This document shows positions 35,839 to 44,859 of a stretch of DNA of 46,136 nt, in pieces. The notes below the pieces were generated by a model. That model worked only from the letters and a program-made list of their open reading frames with translations. It was not told the origin of the DNA and did no database searches. The DNA is from Petrachloros mirabilis ULC683. GTDB taxonomy: Bacteria > Cyanobacteriota > Cyanobacteriia > Thermosynechococcales > Thermosynechococcaceae. Made by a program: the position numbers and the translations under genes. Each line of letters opens with the position of its first letter. The first letter of the stretch is position 1. Where the stretch lies: positions 1 to 46,136 of the forward strand of contig NZ_WVIC01000034.1 in NCBI RefSeq assembly GCF_009939295.1. The letters run 5' to 3'.

Positions 35839-35911
35839 GGGCATGTAGCTCAGTGGATAGAGCATCAGATTCCGGTTCTGAGGGTCGGGGGTTCGAGTCC
35901 CTCCATGCTCG
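35839..35911 (+). tRNA. trnR-CCG: tRNA-Arg(CCG)
   Basis: 73 nt. Acceptor GGGCATG pairs with CATGCTC (one G-U), with discriminator G and no encoded CCA. The D arm is GCTCAGTGGATAGAGC. The anticodon stem TCAGA/TCTGA has loop TTCCGGT, giving anticodon CCG at 35872-35874. The T arm is GGGGGTTCGAGTCCCTC. Reads CGG codons. Confidence 0.96.
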
Positions 35912-35965
35912 TTTAGGGGGGTGTTGTGCTCAAGCACCCATGGGGCTTGTGGAATGGGATGGCCA

Positions 35966-36511
35966 ATGACGAGGCAGGTGAGTCGCTTTTGTGGGACTGT
36001 TTCGCTGGTTAGCCTCGCTTTGATGGCGGGATTGGGACTGAGGCTGCCTCGTGCCCTGGCAGCGTCAATGGAACAGTGCCCTAGAGACTTTAAGCCTTTG
36101 ATTGAGCAGCTGCTCCAGGGTTTACCCAGCTATGCTAACCGGGCAGCGGTGCGGGCGGGTACGCCTCGGCGGTACATGATGGTTGCGGGCAACCCAGACT
36201 TTGAGCCACTGCCACTCATGCCCCAGCAGGGAGTGCCGGATTTAACGACACCGGAGGATTTGCACCAGGTGTTTTTCACGACTTTGAGTCGCACTTACCG
36301 AGACCGTCAACAGGTGAGTGAGCGGCAGGACTACTACTGGCTCTTTTTAGTCCCCACGGATCAAGGATGGCAATTTTCGATGCTCTATTCCATGCTGGGC
36401 AGCGAGTCTGGTGGAGCCCCAACCCCTCCTCAAAAGGTGAGCGAGGGTGGCCTTGCTGGGGCGGTACGTCTTTGGCTAAGAGATTGTCAAGGTCTGGTGG
36501 GGCTGCGTTAG
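35966..36511 (+). CDS. hypothetical exported protein
   Basis: About 181 residues from the ATG at 35966, which yields a clean signal peptide (VSLVSLALMAGLGL ending near ALAAS). A GTG at 35921 would add 15 unlikely residues. The mature part contains MEQCPRDFKPLIEQLLQGLPSYANR, then YYWLFLVPTDQGWQFSMLY, and closes with AVRLWLRDC; two Cys residues may pair. I recognise the layout as a conserved cyanobacterial exported protein but know no function. Its last 4 bp overlap the convergent DUF429 gene. Confidence 0.65.
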   Translation: MTRQVSRFCGTVSLVSLALMAGLGLRLPRALAASMEQCPRDFKPLIEQLLQGLPSYANRAAVRAGTPRRYMMVAGNPDFEPLPLMPQQGVPDLTTPEDLHQVFFTTLSRTYRDRQQVSERQDYYWLFLVPTDQGWQFSMLYSMLGSESGGAPTPPQKVSEGGLAGAVRLWLRDCQGLVGLR

Positions 36512-37287
36512 GGTGCTTTTTGGTGTTGAGGATCCCAGCCCGGCAGGGCGGGCACCACGATGTAGCCTGCGGGGGCAGGTTCTGGGCTTGCTTGCTCGGG
36601 GTGGGGGTGGCCCAAGACCCAGTTGCGATCGCACCCCCACCACCAGTAGTAGGCACCCACATAAGCACACAGGAGACTATCCAGCCGATCTTCAAGATCT
36701 TTGAGCGCCGATCCGCCCATGGGCACGGGCGGTAAATCCAGAGGTTGCAGGGCAGGCTTGAGTTGGCATAAGCGCGTTTGTAACAAGTGACGCAGCTTTT
36801 CTAGCTCCGGGCGGCGGTGGCTCAGGCGGCCTTTTTTATACTTGAGAATGCGGGGTAGCTCAAAGAGGCTGATCATGGCCGCGTGGGGAAACACTTCAAT
36901 TTGGTAGCGTCCGGCTTGCTGCGCCACTAAGTCAGGCCCATGACTAAACCCACGGGCTTCGAGCTGGTGACCAAAGCTCGTGGTGTGGGGGGCAAAGGAT
37001 GAGCTGAGATTGGCCGGGTAGCACCCGGCATGGTAGCGTCCAAATCGCCGATGGGCATCGCGATCGCAGCGCCGCATCCCCGTGGGATTGGTAATGCGAG
37101 TCGGGGCATCCACTGCCACTAATCCGGGCATGGGAATCGGCAGCCAATGATCGACCCAAGCTAGAACGGCCGTAGCATCCAGCCGCCGCTCTAAGTTCAG
37201 GAGCTTGAGCGTTTCTTGTTCCCAACTCAGGCAACAAACCCCACTGGCTCCTGAACTCCAGCCCAAGTCAATTCCCAAAAATCGCAT
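36508..37287 (-). CDS. DUF429 family protein
   Basis: 259 residues with an RNase H-like fold start, FLGIDLGWSS, the DAPTRITN block and RRCDRDAHRRFGRYHAGCYPAN, and GRYQIEVFPHAAMISLF. These are the hallmarks of DUF429, a predicted nuclease-like family with conserved Asp residues. The function is unknown. It is convergent with the exported-protein gene (4-bp overlap) and follows the lumenal pentapeptide gene on the same strand by 18 bp. Confidence 0.82.
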   Translation of the reverse strand: MRFLGIDLGWSSGASGVCCLSWEQETLKLLNLERRLDATAVLAWVDHWLPIPMPGLVAVDAPTRITNPTGMRRCDRDAHRRFGRYHAGCYPANLSSSFAPHTTSFGHQLEARGFSHGPDLVAQQAGRYQIEVFPHAAMISLFELPRILKYKKGRLSHRRPELEKLRHLLQTRLCQLKPALQPLDLPPVPMGGSALKDLEDRLDSLLCAYVGAYYWWWGCDRNWVLGHPHPEQASPEPAPAGYIVVPALPGWDPQHQKAP

Positions 37288-37305
37288 AAATTGCTTGAGT
37301 TCCGG

Positions 37306-37818
37306 CTATCGACAGCCCAAGCTGTCGCGGGTAGCCACACCCGTCTGGGGGTTTATCCCCTCGGCGTACTCACACATCATGGCTATCTGGTGCCGATCTA
37401 AAATTGCCCCAGAAAAATCAGCCCCCGTGATCACTGCATCTGTGAATAAACTGCTGGTGAGAATGGCATTGGTAAAGTTGGCGTAGGTTAAATTCGCCTC
37501 GTTAAAAAAGACTCGGTCTGCAAAAGCATCCGTCAGATCGGCATCTTGGAGGTTGGCTTCTAGAAACGAGCCTCGGGTCAAAATCGTGCTTTGGAGATTT
37601 GCCCCTTGAAAATTTGCCCACCGCATATCCGCACCCGCAAAAGAAGTGCCAACCAGATTTTGGTGCGAAAAATTTCGATGCTGTAAGTCGGTGAGGGTGT
37701 AGTTGACGGTGTTCTCTTTTGCTAGGGCGGTGGGGATAGCCACCAGCCACCACAGTAGCGCCAAACCTAACACCAGACTCCAGTAAACCCAACGCCGTCG
37801 TCGAGGAGTGGAACGCAT
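37306..37818 (-). CDS. exported pentapeptide-repeat protein
   Basis: 170 residues. A signal peptide (SLVLGLALLWWLVAIPTALA) is followed by about 15 pentapeptide repeats of the A(D/N)LxX type (FAGADMRWANFQGANLQS) forming a right-handed beta helix. The C-terminal segment with two Cys residues (MMCEYAEGINPQTGVATRDS, then LGC) resembles thylakoid-lumen pentapeptide proteins such as TL15/TL17. The function of that group is unclear. It is upstream of DUF429 on the same strand. Confidence 0.85.
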   Translation of the reverse strand: MRSTPRRRRWVYWSLVLGLALLWWLVAIPTALAKENTVNYTLTDLQHRNFSHQNLVGTSFAGADMRWANFQGANLQSTILTRGSFLEANLQDADLTDAFADRVFFNEANLTYANFTNAILTSSLFTDAVITGADFSGAILDRHQIAMMCEYAEGINPQTGVATRDSLGCR

Positions 37819-37854
37819 GGTTACTCCATTACCTATTCTGGCTTTATTTTAGCC

Positions 37855-38005
37855 TTCCCGGCCTCCCTCGCGCAGCGTGCCCGCAGAGCGTAACTCTGGA
37901 GGGAGATCAACAAAAACTGGACTATTTCCCGCCAAATTTGGGGGATAGGGGGGCGAGTGCAAAGATTTTGAATCTTGGCAAGGCTTGTGTGTACACGGTA
38001 GGCGA
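37855..38005. repeat. composite of dispersed repeat fragments
   Basis: Between the pentapeptide gene and cytM. It contains CTCCCTCGCGCAGCGTGCCC followed by GCAGAGCG and GGAGGGAG, an interspersed palindromic type. It also has a fragment GGGGGGCGAGTGCAA shared with the MITE pair, and a copy of TGTGTGTACACGGTAGG shared with the window ends. No coding potential. Confidence 0.5.
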
Positions 38006-38028
38006 ACAAGAGGGCAAGAAGCAAAACC

Positions 38029-38403
38029 TTACAGGGTTTTGAGGTAGCTAAGTAAGTCTGCCATTTCCTCAGGACTAACTTGGAATTCTGGCATGGGCGG
38101 GGTCTTGCCGCTGGTAATTTGGTGAATCAGACTGATTTGGGAGCGCCGTTCGGCAACCCCACGCAGGCTCGGACCCACTTTGCCATTGGCCTGTTGGCCA
38201 TGACATCCAGAGCAGTTCATTTGAAAGATGGCGTTTCCTTGGGCAATCCGGCCATTTAAGGACAACACCGAGCGCACGTAGGGATCTGCCATGCGGATTT
38301 GATAGATCAAAAGTGCCACAAGGGCAATTGCGATCGCAAGACCAAGTGCCACGACCAAGATTTTTTGGGGGCTGAAAACAGGAGTGAGAATTTGTTCTTT
38401 CAA
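38029..38403 (-). CDS. cytM: cytochrome c, CytM type
   Basis: 124 residues, TTG start. An N-terminal membrane anchor (residues 13-36) precedes a class I cytochrome c domain with heme motif Cys64-Ser-Gly-Cys67-His68 and axial Met104 in TPPMPEF. The C-terminal helix EEMADLLSYLKTL is typical. Length, anchor and motif spacing match cyanobacterial cytochrome cM, a low-potential protein linked to respiration and heterotrophic growth. Another small c-type cytochrome is possible but less likely. Confidence 0.78.
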   Translation of the reverse strand: MKEQILTPVFSPQKILVVALGLAIAIALVALLIYQIRMADPYVRSVLSLNGRIAQGNAIFQMNCSGCHGQQANGKVGPSLRGVAERRSQISLIHQITSGKTPPMPEFQVSPEEMADLLSYLKTL

Positions 38404-38525
38404 CGGTGATTGCCCAAAATATCCCAGCTTGTGGTTTCATTTCGTTTTATAACATACCCTAAAGAACGGTTTCGGCTGAGCTACTCTTTCTCATTTTGAG
38501 CGAGAGCCTAGAGTTGCTCTAGGGG

Positions 38526-40775
38526 TTAGCGGATAATTCGATCCATATAGGTGCCCCAAAGGGCGGCTGCCTGGGAACTGCTGCCGGAGGTGGGGCTGTT
38601 GTCGTCATTGCCCAGCCAAACACCCGTCAAGAGGTTTTGGCTAGGGATATAACCGATGTACCAGAGATCCCGATTGTCATTGGTAGTCCCCGTTTTACCC
38701 GCCTCGTTCTGTCCCAAGGCAGCGGCTCGTCCAGTCCCAGAGCGAACCACCTGCTGTAACATGCGGGTTAGGGTGTCTGCGATCGCAGGTTCAATGACCG
38801 GATTTGGGCGGGGGCTCGTCTGAGCCCGCTCAAAGATCACCCGACAAGATTGCAGCGATTGAGGATCTTCACAGTCCCCCGCGTCTAGAATCTTGCGAAT
38901 CGCCAAGGGCGGATTCAACACCCCCCCATCGGCAACCACTGCATAGGCTCGACTCAGCTCTAGCAGCGTCACCTCACTTTGGCCTAGCACCAGTCCTGGT
39001 ACCGGACTCAACGGCGAAGAAATTCCCATCCGCCGAGCCGTTTGTACCACTCGATTTAATCCAACATCCTGAGCCACCCGCAGGGCGGTGACATTTTCCG
39101 ACAGCGCCATGCCGTCAAAGAGATTGAGGCTCCCGGCTCCTGAGCGGCAGCCCTCAAAGGTTTGTCCCTCCCAAGTCAACGGCGCACAGGAGTAGGTGCG
39201 CTCAGGGGAAATCCCCTGAGCCAGGGCAGCCGCATAGGCAAATAGCTTAAAGGTCGAGCCAGGCTGCCGCAGGGCTTGAGTCGCTCGGTTAAACTGACTT
39301 TGGCGATAGTCTGTTCCACCGACAACAGCCAGGATCTCCCCTGTGGCCACATTCATGGTCACCAAAGCCCCCTGGCTAAAGCGATGGGCAATGCCGTTGC
39401 TGGCTACCTCCCGCTGCAAAGCAGCTTCGGCCTGGGACTGCATGGCCAAATCCAAACCCGTCTCCACAATAAAATTTCCCTCTTGAGCCAAGTCTGCCCC
39501 GAGCAACTCCTCTAGCTCTTGAAACACATAGCTGTAGTAGTAAGGTGCCTGGGCATTTTGCAATTGCTCTCGGGCTTTGGGACTAATTTCAATGCGGGAG
39601 CGCCGGGCTCGGTCAGCCTCCGCCTGAGAAATGCGACCCTGCTCAGCCATGCGAGTGATGACGCGATCGCGGAACTCCACCGCCGCCGCATAGTCTTGAA
39701 CCGGGTTAAACGCATTAGGTGCTGGCAAAATGCCTACCAAGGTCGCCGCCTCCGCAACCGTTAAATCTTGGGCAGGCTTGTCAAAATAAAACCGAGCCGC
39801 ATCCTCAAAGCCACTAGCGTTATGCCCCAAATAAACCTTATTCAGGTAATTGAGCAACAAAAAGTCTTTGCTATAGACCGTTTCTAACTTCAGTGCCACC
39901 ACTGCTTCTCGAAACTTACGACCCAGACTATCCTCGGTCCCCACATAACTGCGAAATAGACTACGGGCTAGCTGCTGAGTCAGGGTACTTCCCCCCTCGC
40001 GAATCCCCCCACCCACAAGATTGGTGAGCGCAGCTCGCAGCACCCCCAACGGATCAATACCCAGATGCCAATAGTAGCGACGGTCTTCAGATGCCACCAG
40101 GGCATCAATCAGATGAGGTGAAAATTCTGACAACCGGCGCAACTCTCGATGGGTATCCTCTCGCCCGCCCACCAAAGGCACCTGATCTCGGGATAAGACC
40201 ACAACGGGACCCTGCTGCTCATTGGGCAGGGGGCGAACTGAGACCTTTTGCCACTCAATCGCCACCGCCAACAACCCCAGAGCCATCACACCACTGACCC
40301 CATAGAGGGTATAGCGTGCCGCCCGCACATACCAAGGGGGCGGATTTATAAACTGAACCCGGACCGACGCTTCTAGCTCCGCAGGCCCCAGGGTCAGAAC
40401 ATCTTTATGATGCAACGCATAGGACTTAATGCGGCGGCGACGACGAAACACGCCATTCGTTGACCCCTCATCCCGCAGCAGAAAGCGCTGAGGATGACTG
40501 GGATCTCGCTCAATAGAAGCATGAACCTGACTGACAATGGGATTGCGAATGACAATATCGCACGCCCGAGAGCTACGCCCCAGAATATAGCGCTCACCCA
40601 GGAGGGGATAGACCTGAGCTTGAGTTGCCTCTGCTTCTTGAACCCATAGCTCCGCCACCCGGGCATCGGGCTTCAAAGCCAGCCTAGAAAAATCTGCCTT
40701 GGCTTGAATCGTTTTCACCACCTGGGTGACACTGCCTAAAAACGTTTGCGAAGGACGTGGAGCCGGGGAAGTCAT
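38526..40775 (-). CDS. class A penicillin-binding protein with N-terminal FHA domain
   Basis: About 749 residues. Residues 45-145 form an FHA phosphothreonine-binding domain (ILGRSS, VSQVHASI, RDEGSTNGVF). One membrane helix follows near residue 165. Then a GT51 glycosyltransferase has the Glu in SEDRRYYWHLGID and GGSTLTQQLARSLF. The transpeptidase carries the Ser-x-x-Lys (RQPGSTFKLF), Ser-x-Asn (LSENVTAL) and KTGTT motifs. It polymerises and cross-links peptidoglycan. The FHA domain suggests control by Ser/Thr kinases. The ATG at 40775 is preferred over a TTG at 40793. Confidence 0.95.
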   Translation of the reverse strand: MTSPAPRPSQTFLGSVTQVVKTIQAKADFSRLALKPDARVAELWVQEAEATQAQVYPLLGERYILGRSSRACDIVIRNPIVSQVHASIERDPSHPQRFLLRDEGSTNGVFRRRRRIKSYALHHKDVLTLGPAELEASVRVQFINPPPWYVRAARYTLYGVSGVMALGLLAVAIEWQKVSVRPLPNEQQGPVVVLSRDQVPLVGGREDTHRELRRLSEFSPHLIDALVASEDRRYYWHLGIDPLGVLRAALTNLVGGGIREGGSTLTQQLARSLFRSYVGTEDSLGRKFREAVVALKLETVYSKDFLLLNYLNKVYLGHNASGFEDAARFYFDKPAQDLTVAEAATLVGILPAPNAFNPVQDYAAAVEFRDRVITRMAEQGRISQAEADRARRSRIEISPKAREQLQNAQAPYYYSYVFQELEELLGADLAQEGNFIVETGLDLAMQSQAEAALQREVASNGIAHRFSQGALVTMNVATGEILAVVGGTDYRQSQFNRATQALRQPGSTFKLFAYAAALAQGISPERTYSCAPLTWEGQTFEGCRSGAGSLNLFDGMALSENVTALRVAQDVGLNRVVQTARRMGISSPLSPVPGLVLGQSEVTLLELSRAYAVVADGGVLNPPLAIRKILDAGDCEDPQSLQSCRVIFERAQTSPRPNPVIEPAIADTLTRMLQQVVRSGTGRAAALGQNEAGKTGTTNDNRDLWYIGYIPSQNLLTGVWLGNDDNSPTSGSSSQAAALWGTYMDRIIR

Positions 40776-40920
40776 GGGTGCAGAGCCATTCAATCACTTC
40801 AGTCAGCGAAATCCGTTCAGACAGCTAGGGGATCACCTCATCTGATCATACAAGTTGAGTTTGGTTTCAGGGGTGAAGTCACACTCAAACACCAGAAGGT
40901 TCCCATCGCAGCCGACCCTC

Positions 40921-42144
40921 TCAGCCCTCTGTAGCAACGGGTAGGCGACTCAGCCGCTGTCCACAGGCTTCTGCAATCAGCGGCCCCACCAAACAAGTGA
41001 TGGCAATATAGGCAATCACCGCATTAAACAGCCCTGGCCCAATGAGCTGCGCTTCTCGACCGTAGAGAGCAATCACTAACACTAAGGCCGCCCGAGAGCA
41101 GGTGAGGCTAAACATCGTCGTAATAGCCACAGCAGAATATTGAAAGCGCCAACCGGCCAACCCAGCGGCCAGCCACTTCCCGCCCATGGCGCCGATCACC
41201 ACCAACGCCACCGTTCCAATATTTTCCGGTGCCGAGAAAAAGATCGTGGGATTGGCCAATATCCCTACCGACACCAAAAACAGGGGAATAAATAAACAGT
41301 TGCCGATAAATTCAATCTGGTACATTAACGACCCCGTTCGAGGCACTTGACGGTTCAGCGCCAACCCAGCGATAAAAGCTCCCACAATGGCATCAATCCC
41401 CAGGAGTTGGGTTAAAGCCGCCGTCACAAACAGCGTGCTAAGCACCAGCAAAAAAGCAATGGGGGACGCTTCTGGCACTTTCTGCAACAGTCGCTGCATC
41501 CCTTGGGGGATCAGCCAAAAACATAGCCCCACAAAAACTGGAAAGCCAATGGCAAGCTTCAGGATAAAAGTCAGAGTCAACGCCCCCTGAGCCAAAGCTT
41601 GCACAATCGATAACCCCACTAAGGTCAGCACTGAAGTGACCACGCTTCCCCCCACAGCAACCCCCACGGCTTCATGTTGGGCAATCCCCAGTCGCGCCAT
41701 GATCGGGTAAGCAATGAGAGTGTGAGGCGAGTAGAGAATGCCCACTAAGGCAGAGGCCAAAAGTCCAAGCCCCAAAATTTGAGCTGAAATCACCCCAATC
41801 CCAAAGGGAATCCCAAAGGTGAGGAGGCCAAAGAGGAGCGATCGCGCCCCCAATTGGCGCAAATTACTCAAATCCATCTGTAGCCCAGCAATTAACATAA
41901 TGTAGAGCAGCCCCATCTTCTCTAGTAAAATCATTTGGGCATCCCGCTCTAGCACCCCCAACAGATTGCTGCCCAACAGACATCCCAGGCCCATCAACAC
42001 AATCAGCGTTGGCACTCGCAAGCGCAGGGAAATCCAGGGCGTGACCAGCAGCACCACCAACAACACCCCCAAAATATAGACCGGATCCCGCAAGGGTAGC
42101 AGCAGCGTTGCCGGAAAATTAGCCGAGACCGCAGATAGAAACAT
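40921..42144 (-). CDS. cation:proton antiporter, CPA2 family
   Basis: About 407 residues from the ATG at 42144; the frame opens 29 codons earlier. Roughly 12-13 membrane helices. Family blocks include LLYIMLIAGLQMDLSNLR, GILYSPHTLIAYPIMARLG and LLGIDAIVGAFIAGLALNR, with a conserved Asp, and FIPLFLVSVGILANP. There is no C-terminal TrkA/RCK domain. Exchanges Na+ or K+ for protons; the ion is not determinable here. It is divergent from efp, 138 bp apart. Confidence 0.88.
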   Translation of the reverse strand: MFLSAVSANFPATLLLPLRDPVYILGVLLVVLLVTPWISLRLRVPTLIVLMGLGCLLGSNLLGVLERDAQMILLEKMGLLYIMLIAGLQMDLSNLRQLGARSLLFGLLTFGIPFGIGVISAQILGLGLLASALVGILYSPHTLIAYPIMARLGIAQHEAVGVAVGGSVVTSVLTLVGLSIVQALAQGALTLTFILKLAIGFPVFVGLCFWLIPQGMQRLLQKVPEASPIAFLLVLSTLFVTAALTQLLGIDAIVGAFIAGLALNRQVPRTGSLMYQIEFIGNCLFIPLFLVSVGILANPTIFFSAPENIGTVALVVIGAMGGKWLAAGLAGWRFQYSAVAITTMFSLTCSRAALVLVIALYGREAQLIGPGLFNAVIAYIAITCLVGPLIAEACGQRLSRLPVATEG

Positions 42145-42282
42145 AAGATGAGGAAAGTAGAGGTCAAGAATTGTACTCAGTGCGATGTCGGTCAGTGAAG
42201 AACTCTGAACAACTAGATTTCCGCAGCGCACCGCTGGACGGTAAAATGAATTGCCGATTATTCTTCGCCAGTCAAACCCTCC

Positions 42283-42840
42283 ATGATCTCTAGTAATGAC
42301 TTTCGCCCAGGTGTCAGTATTGAGTTAGACGGCTCTGTCTGGCGAGTGGTTGAATTTCTTCATGTTAAGCCAGGAAAAGGGGCTGCCTTTGTGCGCACAA
42401 AATTAAAAAGTGTGCAGACTGGCAATACGGTCGAGCGCACCTTCCGAGCCGGTGAGACCGTGCCGCAAGCCACCCTAGAAAAAGTGGTGATGCAGCACAC
42501 CTACAAAGATGGCGAAGACTTTGTATTCATGGACATGGAAAGCTATGAAGAAGCTCAACTCAGCCCTAACCAAATTGGGGATGGTGTCAAGTATCTCAAA
42601 GAAGGCATGGAAGTCAACGTAATTCGCTGGAATGACCAGGTTTTAGAAGTTGAACTCCCCAATTCCGTCGTCCTAGAAGTCACCGAAACCGATCCAGGGG
42701 TGAAAGGCGACACTGCCACTGGCGGCACCAAACCTGCCATTGTCGAAACGGGTGCCCAAGTGATGGTTCCCCTCTTCATCGCCATTGGAGAACGCATCAA
42801 GATTGATACCCGCAACGATTCCTACCTGGGTCGCGAATAG
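42283..42840 (+). CDS. efp: translation elongation factor P
   Basis: 185 residues in three beta-barrel domains. It relieves ribosome stalling at proline stretches. The tip of domain I is KPGKGAAF with Lys32 at the modified position. The C-terminal domain has the signature [20 protein letters not shown] (near residue 150) and ends in RNDSYLGRE. It is followed 14 bp later by accB, a conserved pairing in cyanobacteria. Confidence 0.97.
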   Translation: MISSNDFRPGVSIELDGSVWRVVEFLHVKPGKGAAFVRTKLKSVQTGNTVERTFRAGETVPQATLEKVVMQHTYKDGEDFVFMDMESYEEAQLSPNQIGDGVKYLKEGMEVNVIRWNDQVLEVELPNSVVLEVTETDPGVKGDTATGGTKPAIVETGAQVMVPLFIAIGERIKIDTRNDSYLGRE

Positions 42841-42854
42841 GAGTACGTGTATCT

Positions 42855-43319
42855 GTGGAATTTGACCTCAATCAACTCCGAGAACTGCTGGGCATTCTGA
42901 ATCAAACCGACATCAGCGAACTCTCCCTGAAGAGCGGCGATCTCGAACTCAGGGTGCGCAAAGGAAATTCAGTGACCACGGGTCTGCCCTCGCCCGGTAC
43001 GGTGCCCATGATCAGCATCCCCCAGCCACCTATCAGCCCAGAAGCTCCCCCACCCCCCTCGCCAGAGACCAAAAAATGGGTTGACATTGTGTCACCTATG
43101 GTGGGCACCTTCTATCGAGCCCCCTCTCCCGATGAGCCCCCTTTTGTAGAGCAAGGAGATAAGGTGCGGCGGGGTCAAACAGTCTGCATTATTGAAGCGA
43201 TGAAGCTCATGAATGAGCTGGAGTCCGAACTGAGCGGCGAGATTGTCGAGATTTTGGCCGAAAACGGACAACCTGTTGAATACGGTCAAACCTTGATGCG
43301 CGTTAACCCAGCACCTTAG
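42855..43319 (+). CDS. accB: biotin carboxyl carrier protein of acetyl-CoA carboxylase
   Basis: 154 residues, GTG start. The N-terminal helix [19 protein letters not shown] leads to a Pro-rich linker (residues 55-78). The biotinyl domain has the biotin-accepting Lys117 in EAMKLM, and the thumb [20 protein letters not shown]. It carries CO2 between biotin carboxylase and carboxyltransferase for fatty-acid synthesis. It forms an operon with efp and is convergent with a pentapeptide gene 7 bp away. Confidence 0.96.
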   Translation: MEFDLNQLRELLGILNQTDISELSLKSGDLELRVRKGNSVTTGLPSPGTVPMISIPQPPISPEAPPPPSPETKKWVDIVSPMVGTFYRAPSPDEPPFVEQGDKVRRGQTVCIIEAMKLMNELESELSGEIVEILAENGQPVEYGQTLMRVNPAP

Positions 43320-43326
43320 CACAACT

Positions 43327-43833
43327 TCATTCAGAGCTTCGGGACACCTGACCATCAGGCAAAATCGTATCTTGCAAAATTGCAGAGGCCAAGTCCACCA
43401 TTTTCAGGGTAGCTCCGTAGAGATCAGCCCCGCTCAGGTTGGCTTGGCTTAAATTTGCGCCCGTCAGATTGGCGTAGCGCAAATCAGCACCCTGCAAAAA
43501 GCAGTAGTTTAGGATCGCCTTAGAGAGATCGGCTTTATAGAAGCAGGTTCCAGCCAGGGAAGCCTGACTCAATAGCGCTGAGCAGAAAATGGAACTGGAA
43601 CAATCGGCACCATCGAGGTTAACCCCAATCAGCTTGGCCTGGGTGAAGTCAGCGCGGGTGGCTTGAGCACAAATCAAATCAGCGCCATGCAAAAGCGCTT
43701 GGCTCAAGTTAGCTCGATGCAGATGGATGTGACTGAGATCTGCCAGGCTGAGGTTAATTCCCTGAAGTTGAGCCCCGCCAAAGTCGCGCTGACCTTTCCG
43801 GTATTGTTGAAGCACATCATCTGCACTGAGCAT
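43327..43833 (-). CDS. pentapeptide-repeat protein
   Basis: 168 residues without a signal peptide, so probably cytosolic. After a short helix (SADDVLQQYRKGQRDF) come some 25 pentapeptide repeats such as LSLADLSHIHLHRANLSQAL and LTGANLSQANLSGADLYGAT. They form a right-handed quadrilateral beta helix. No catalytic domain. Such proteins are numerous in cyanobacteria and mostly uncharacterised. Followed upstream (43834-44080) by a non-coding stretch with a group II intron-like fragment. Confidence 0.88.
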   Translation of the reverse strand: MLSADDVLQQYRKGQRDFGGAQLQGINLSLADLSHIHLHRANLSQALLHGADLICAQATRADFTQAKLIGVNLDGADCSSSIFCSALLSQASLAGTCFYKADLSKAILNYCFLQGADLRYANLTGANLSQANLSGADLYGATLKMVDLASAILQDTILPDGQVSRSSE

Positions 43834-43949
43834 AAACTTAACTGACGTCAGGGGCGAGTGGGCTGTAAAATTTCCTTTGCCGGATAACGGCGAAGTTGTG
43901 AGGCGGCAGATAATCTTTAACTTAGCACCAAGATCTCTCGTCCGTCAGC

Positions 43950-44035
43950 ACCAACGCAGTGGTACGCCCAGCATGGACGAAAACTAATGGAGTGCAAGTT
44001 CCCTGTGATAGAACCAGCGTCCAAGGTTAAGCTGC
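43950..44035 (+). other. possible remnant of a group II intron 5' region
   Basis: GTACGCCCAGCATGGACG followed by AACTAATGGAGTGCAAGT and CCTGTGATAGAACC recalls the 5' domain I of some bacterial group II introns, which begin GUGCG. There is no reverse transcriptase gene or domain V/VI, so at most a decayed fragment. Recognised from memory of the pattern only. Confidence 0.25.
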
Positions 44036-44080
44036 GCTAAAGTGTAGAACTATTCGAGCCAAGGTATAAGTAGACAAGTT

Positions 44081-44653
44081 ATGACTACTCTAGCCATCAA
44101 AATCCCACGAATTAATCATGCTCAATTTTGGGAAATTTGCCAAGTCAATCAAGATCTTCGTTTGGAACTGACGGCAACTGGAGAAGTCATTGCCATGTCA
44201 CCGACTTACTCTTGGACAGGTCAACAAAATTCTGGACTGACAGCACAGCTATGGAACTGGAATGAGAGTACAGAACTGGGCTTTGTCTTTGACTCTTCTA
44301 CAGGATTTACCTTATTGAATGGTGCTGTGCGTTCACCAGATGCTGCATGGATTATCAGCGATCGCTGGAAAAGTCTTACTGAAGAACAACAACGGCATGA
44401 GTTCTCACCAATTGCCCCAGATTTTGTTGTGGAACTACGTTCTAGTAGTGATGACTTAGAAACTCTTCATGCCAAGATGGAGGAATATATGGAGAATGGG
44501 GTAAAGCTTGGATGGCTGATTGATCCGCAAAAACGACAAGTAGAAATTTACCGTATTGGTCAACCAACCGAAATTTTGCAAGTACCAAGTACACTTTCAG
44601 AAAATGAGGTACTCCCTGGATTTAGCCTAGATTTGGTCAAAGTTTGGGGTTAA
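44081..44653 (+). CDS. Uma2 family protein (restriction endonuclease-like fold)
   Basis: 190 residues of the Uma2/DUF820 family, widely multiplied in cyanobacteria and predicted to have a PD-(D/E)xK nuclease fold. The conserved blocks are RLELTATGEVIAMSPT, FVFDSSTGFTLLNGAVRSPDAAWI (split), FSPIAPDFVVELRSSSD (the acidic residues), and MEEYMENGVKLGWLIDPQKR with the Lys/Gln element. The biological role is unknown. Its base composition is a little more AT-rich than its neighbours, consistent with a mobile family. It is followed by a MITE-like repeat. Confidence 0.88.
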   Translation: MTTLAIKIPRINHAQFWEICQVNQDLRLELTATGEVIAMSPTYSWTGQQNSGLTAQLWNWNESTELGFVFDSSTGFTLLNGAVRSPDAAWIISDRWKSLTEEQQRHEFSPIAPDFVVELRSSSDDLETLHAKMEEYMENGVKLGWLIDPQKRQVEIYRIGQPTEILQVPSTLSENEVLPGFSLDLVKVWG

Positions 44654-44659
44654 TTCCCT

Positions 44660-44805
44660 GAGAGGCCGTCTGAAAAGCCTCATTCATCCCTGCATTAGCC
44701 CCCCCGACCCCCCAATTCTGGGGGATTTTATCACTCTTAAGTCCCCCAGATGGGGGATTTAAGGGGGCGGGTGCAAGGTGTTATAGATTTTTCAAACCGC
44801 CTCTC
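44660..44805. mobile_element. MITE-like repeat, copy 2
   Basis: 146 bp with 17-bp terminal inverted repeats differing at two positions (GAGAGGCCGTCTGAAAA against GAGAGGCGGTTTGAAAA). Internal GGGGG/CCCCC hairpins and the core CTTAAGTCCCCCAGAT then GGGGGCGGGTGCAAGG are shared with 18275-18414. No ORF. Confidence 0.65.
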
Positions 44806-44859
44806 ATTGTTTTGGCCACAGAGGGGTCAGCAACACAGGCGAGGAGCTGGCTAAACCAA

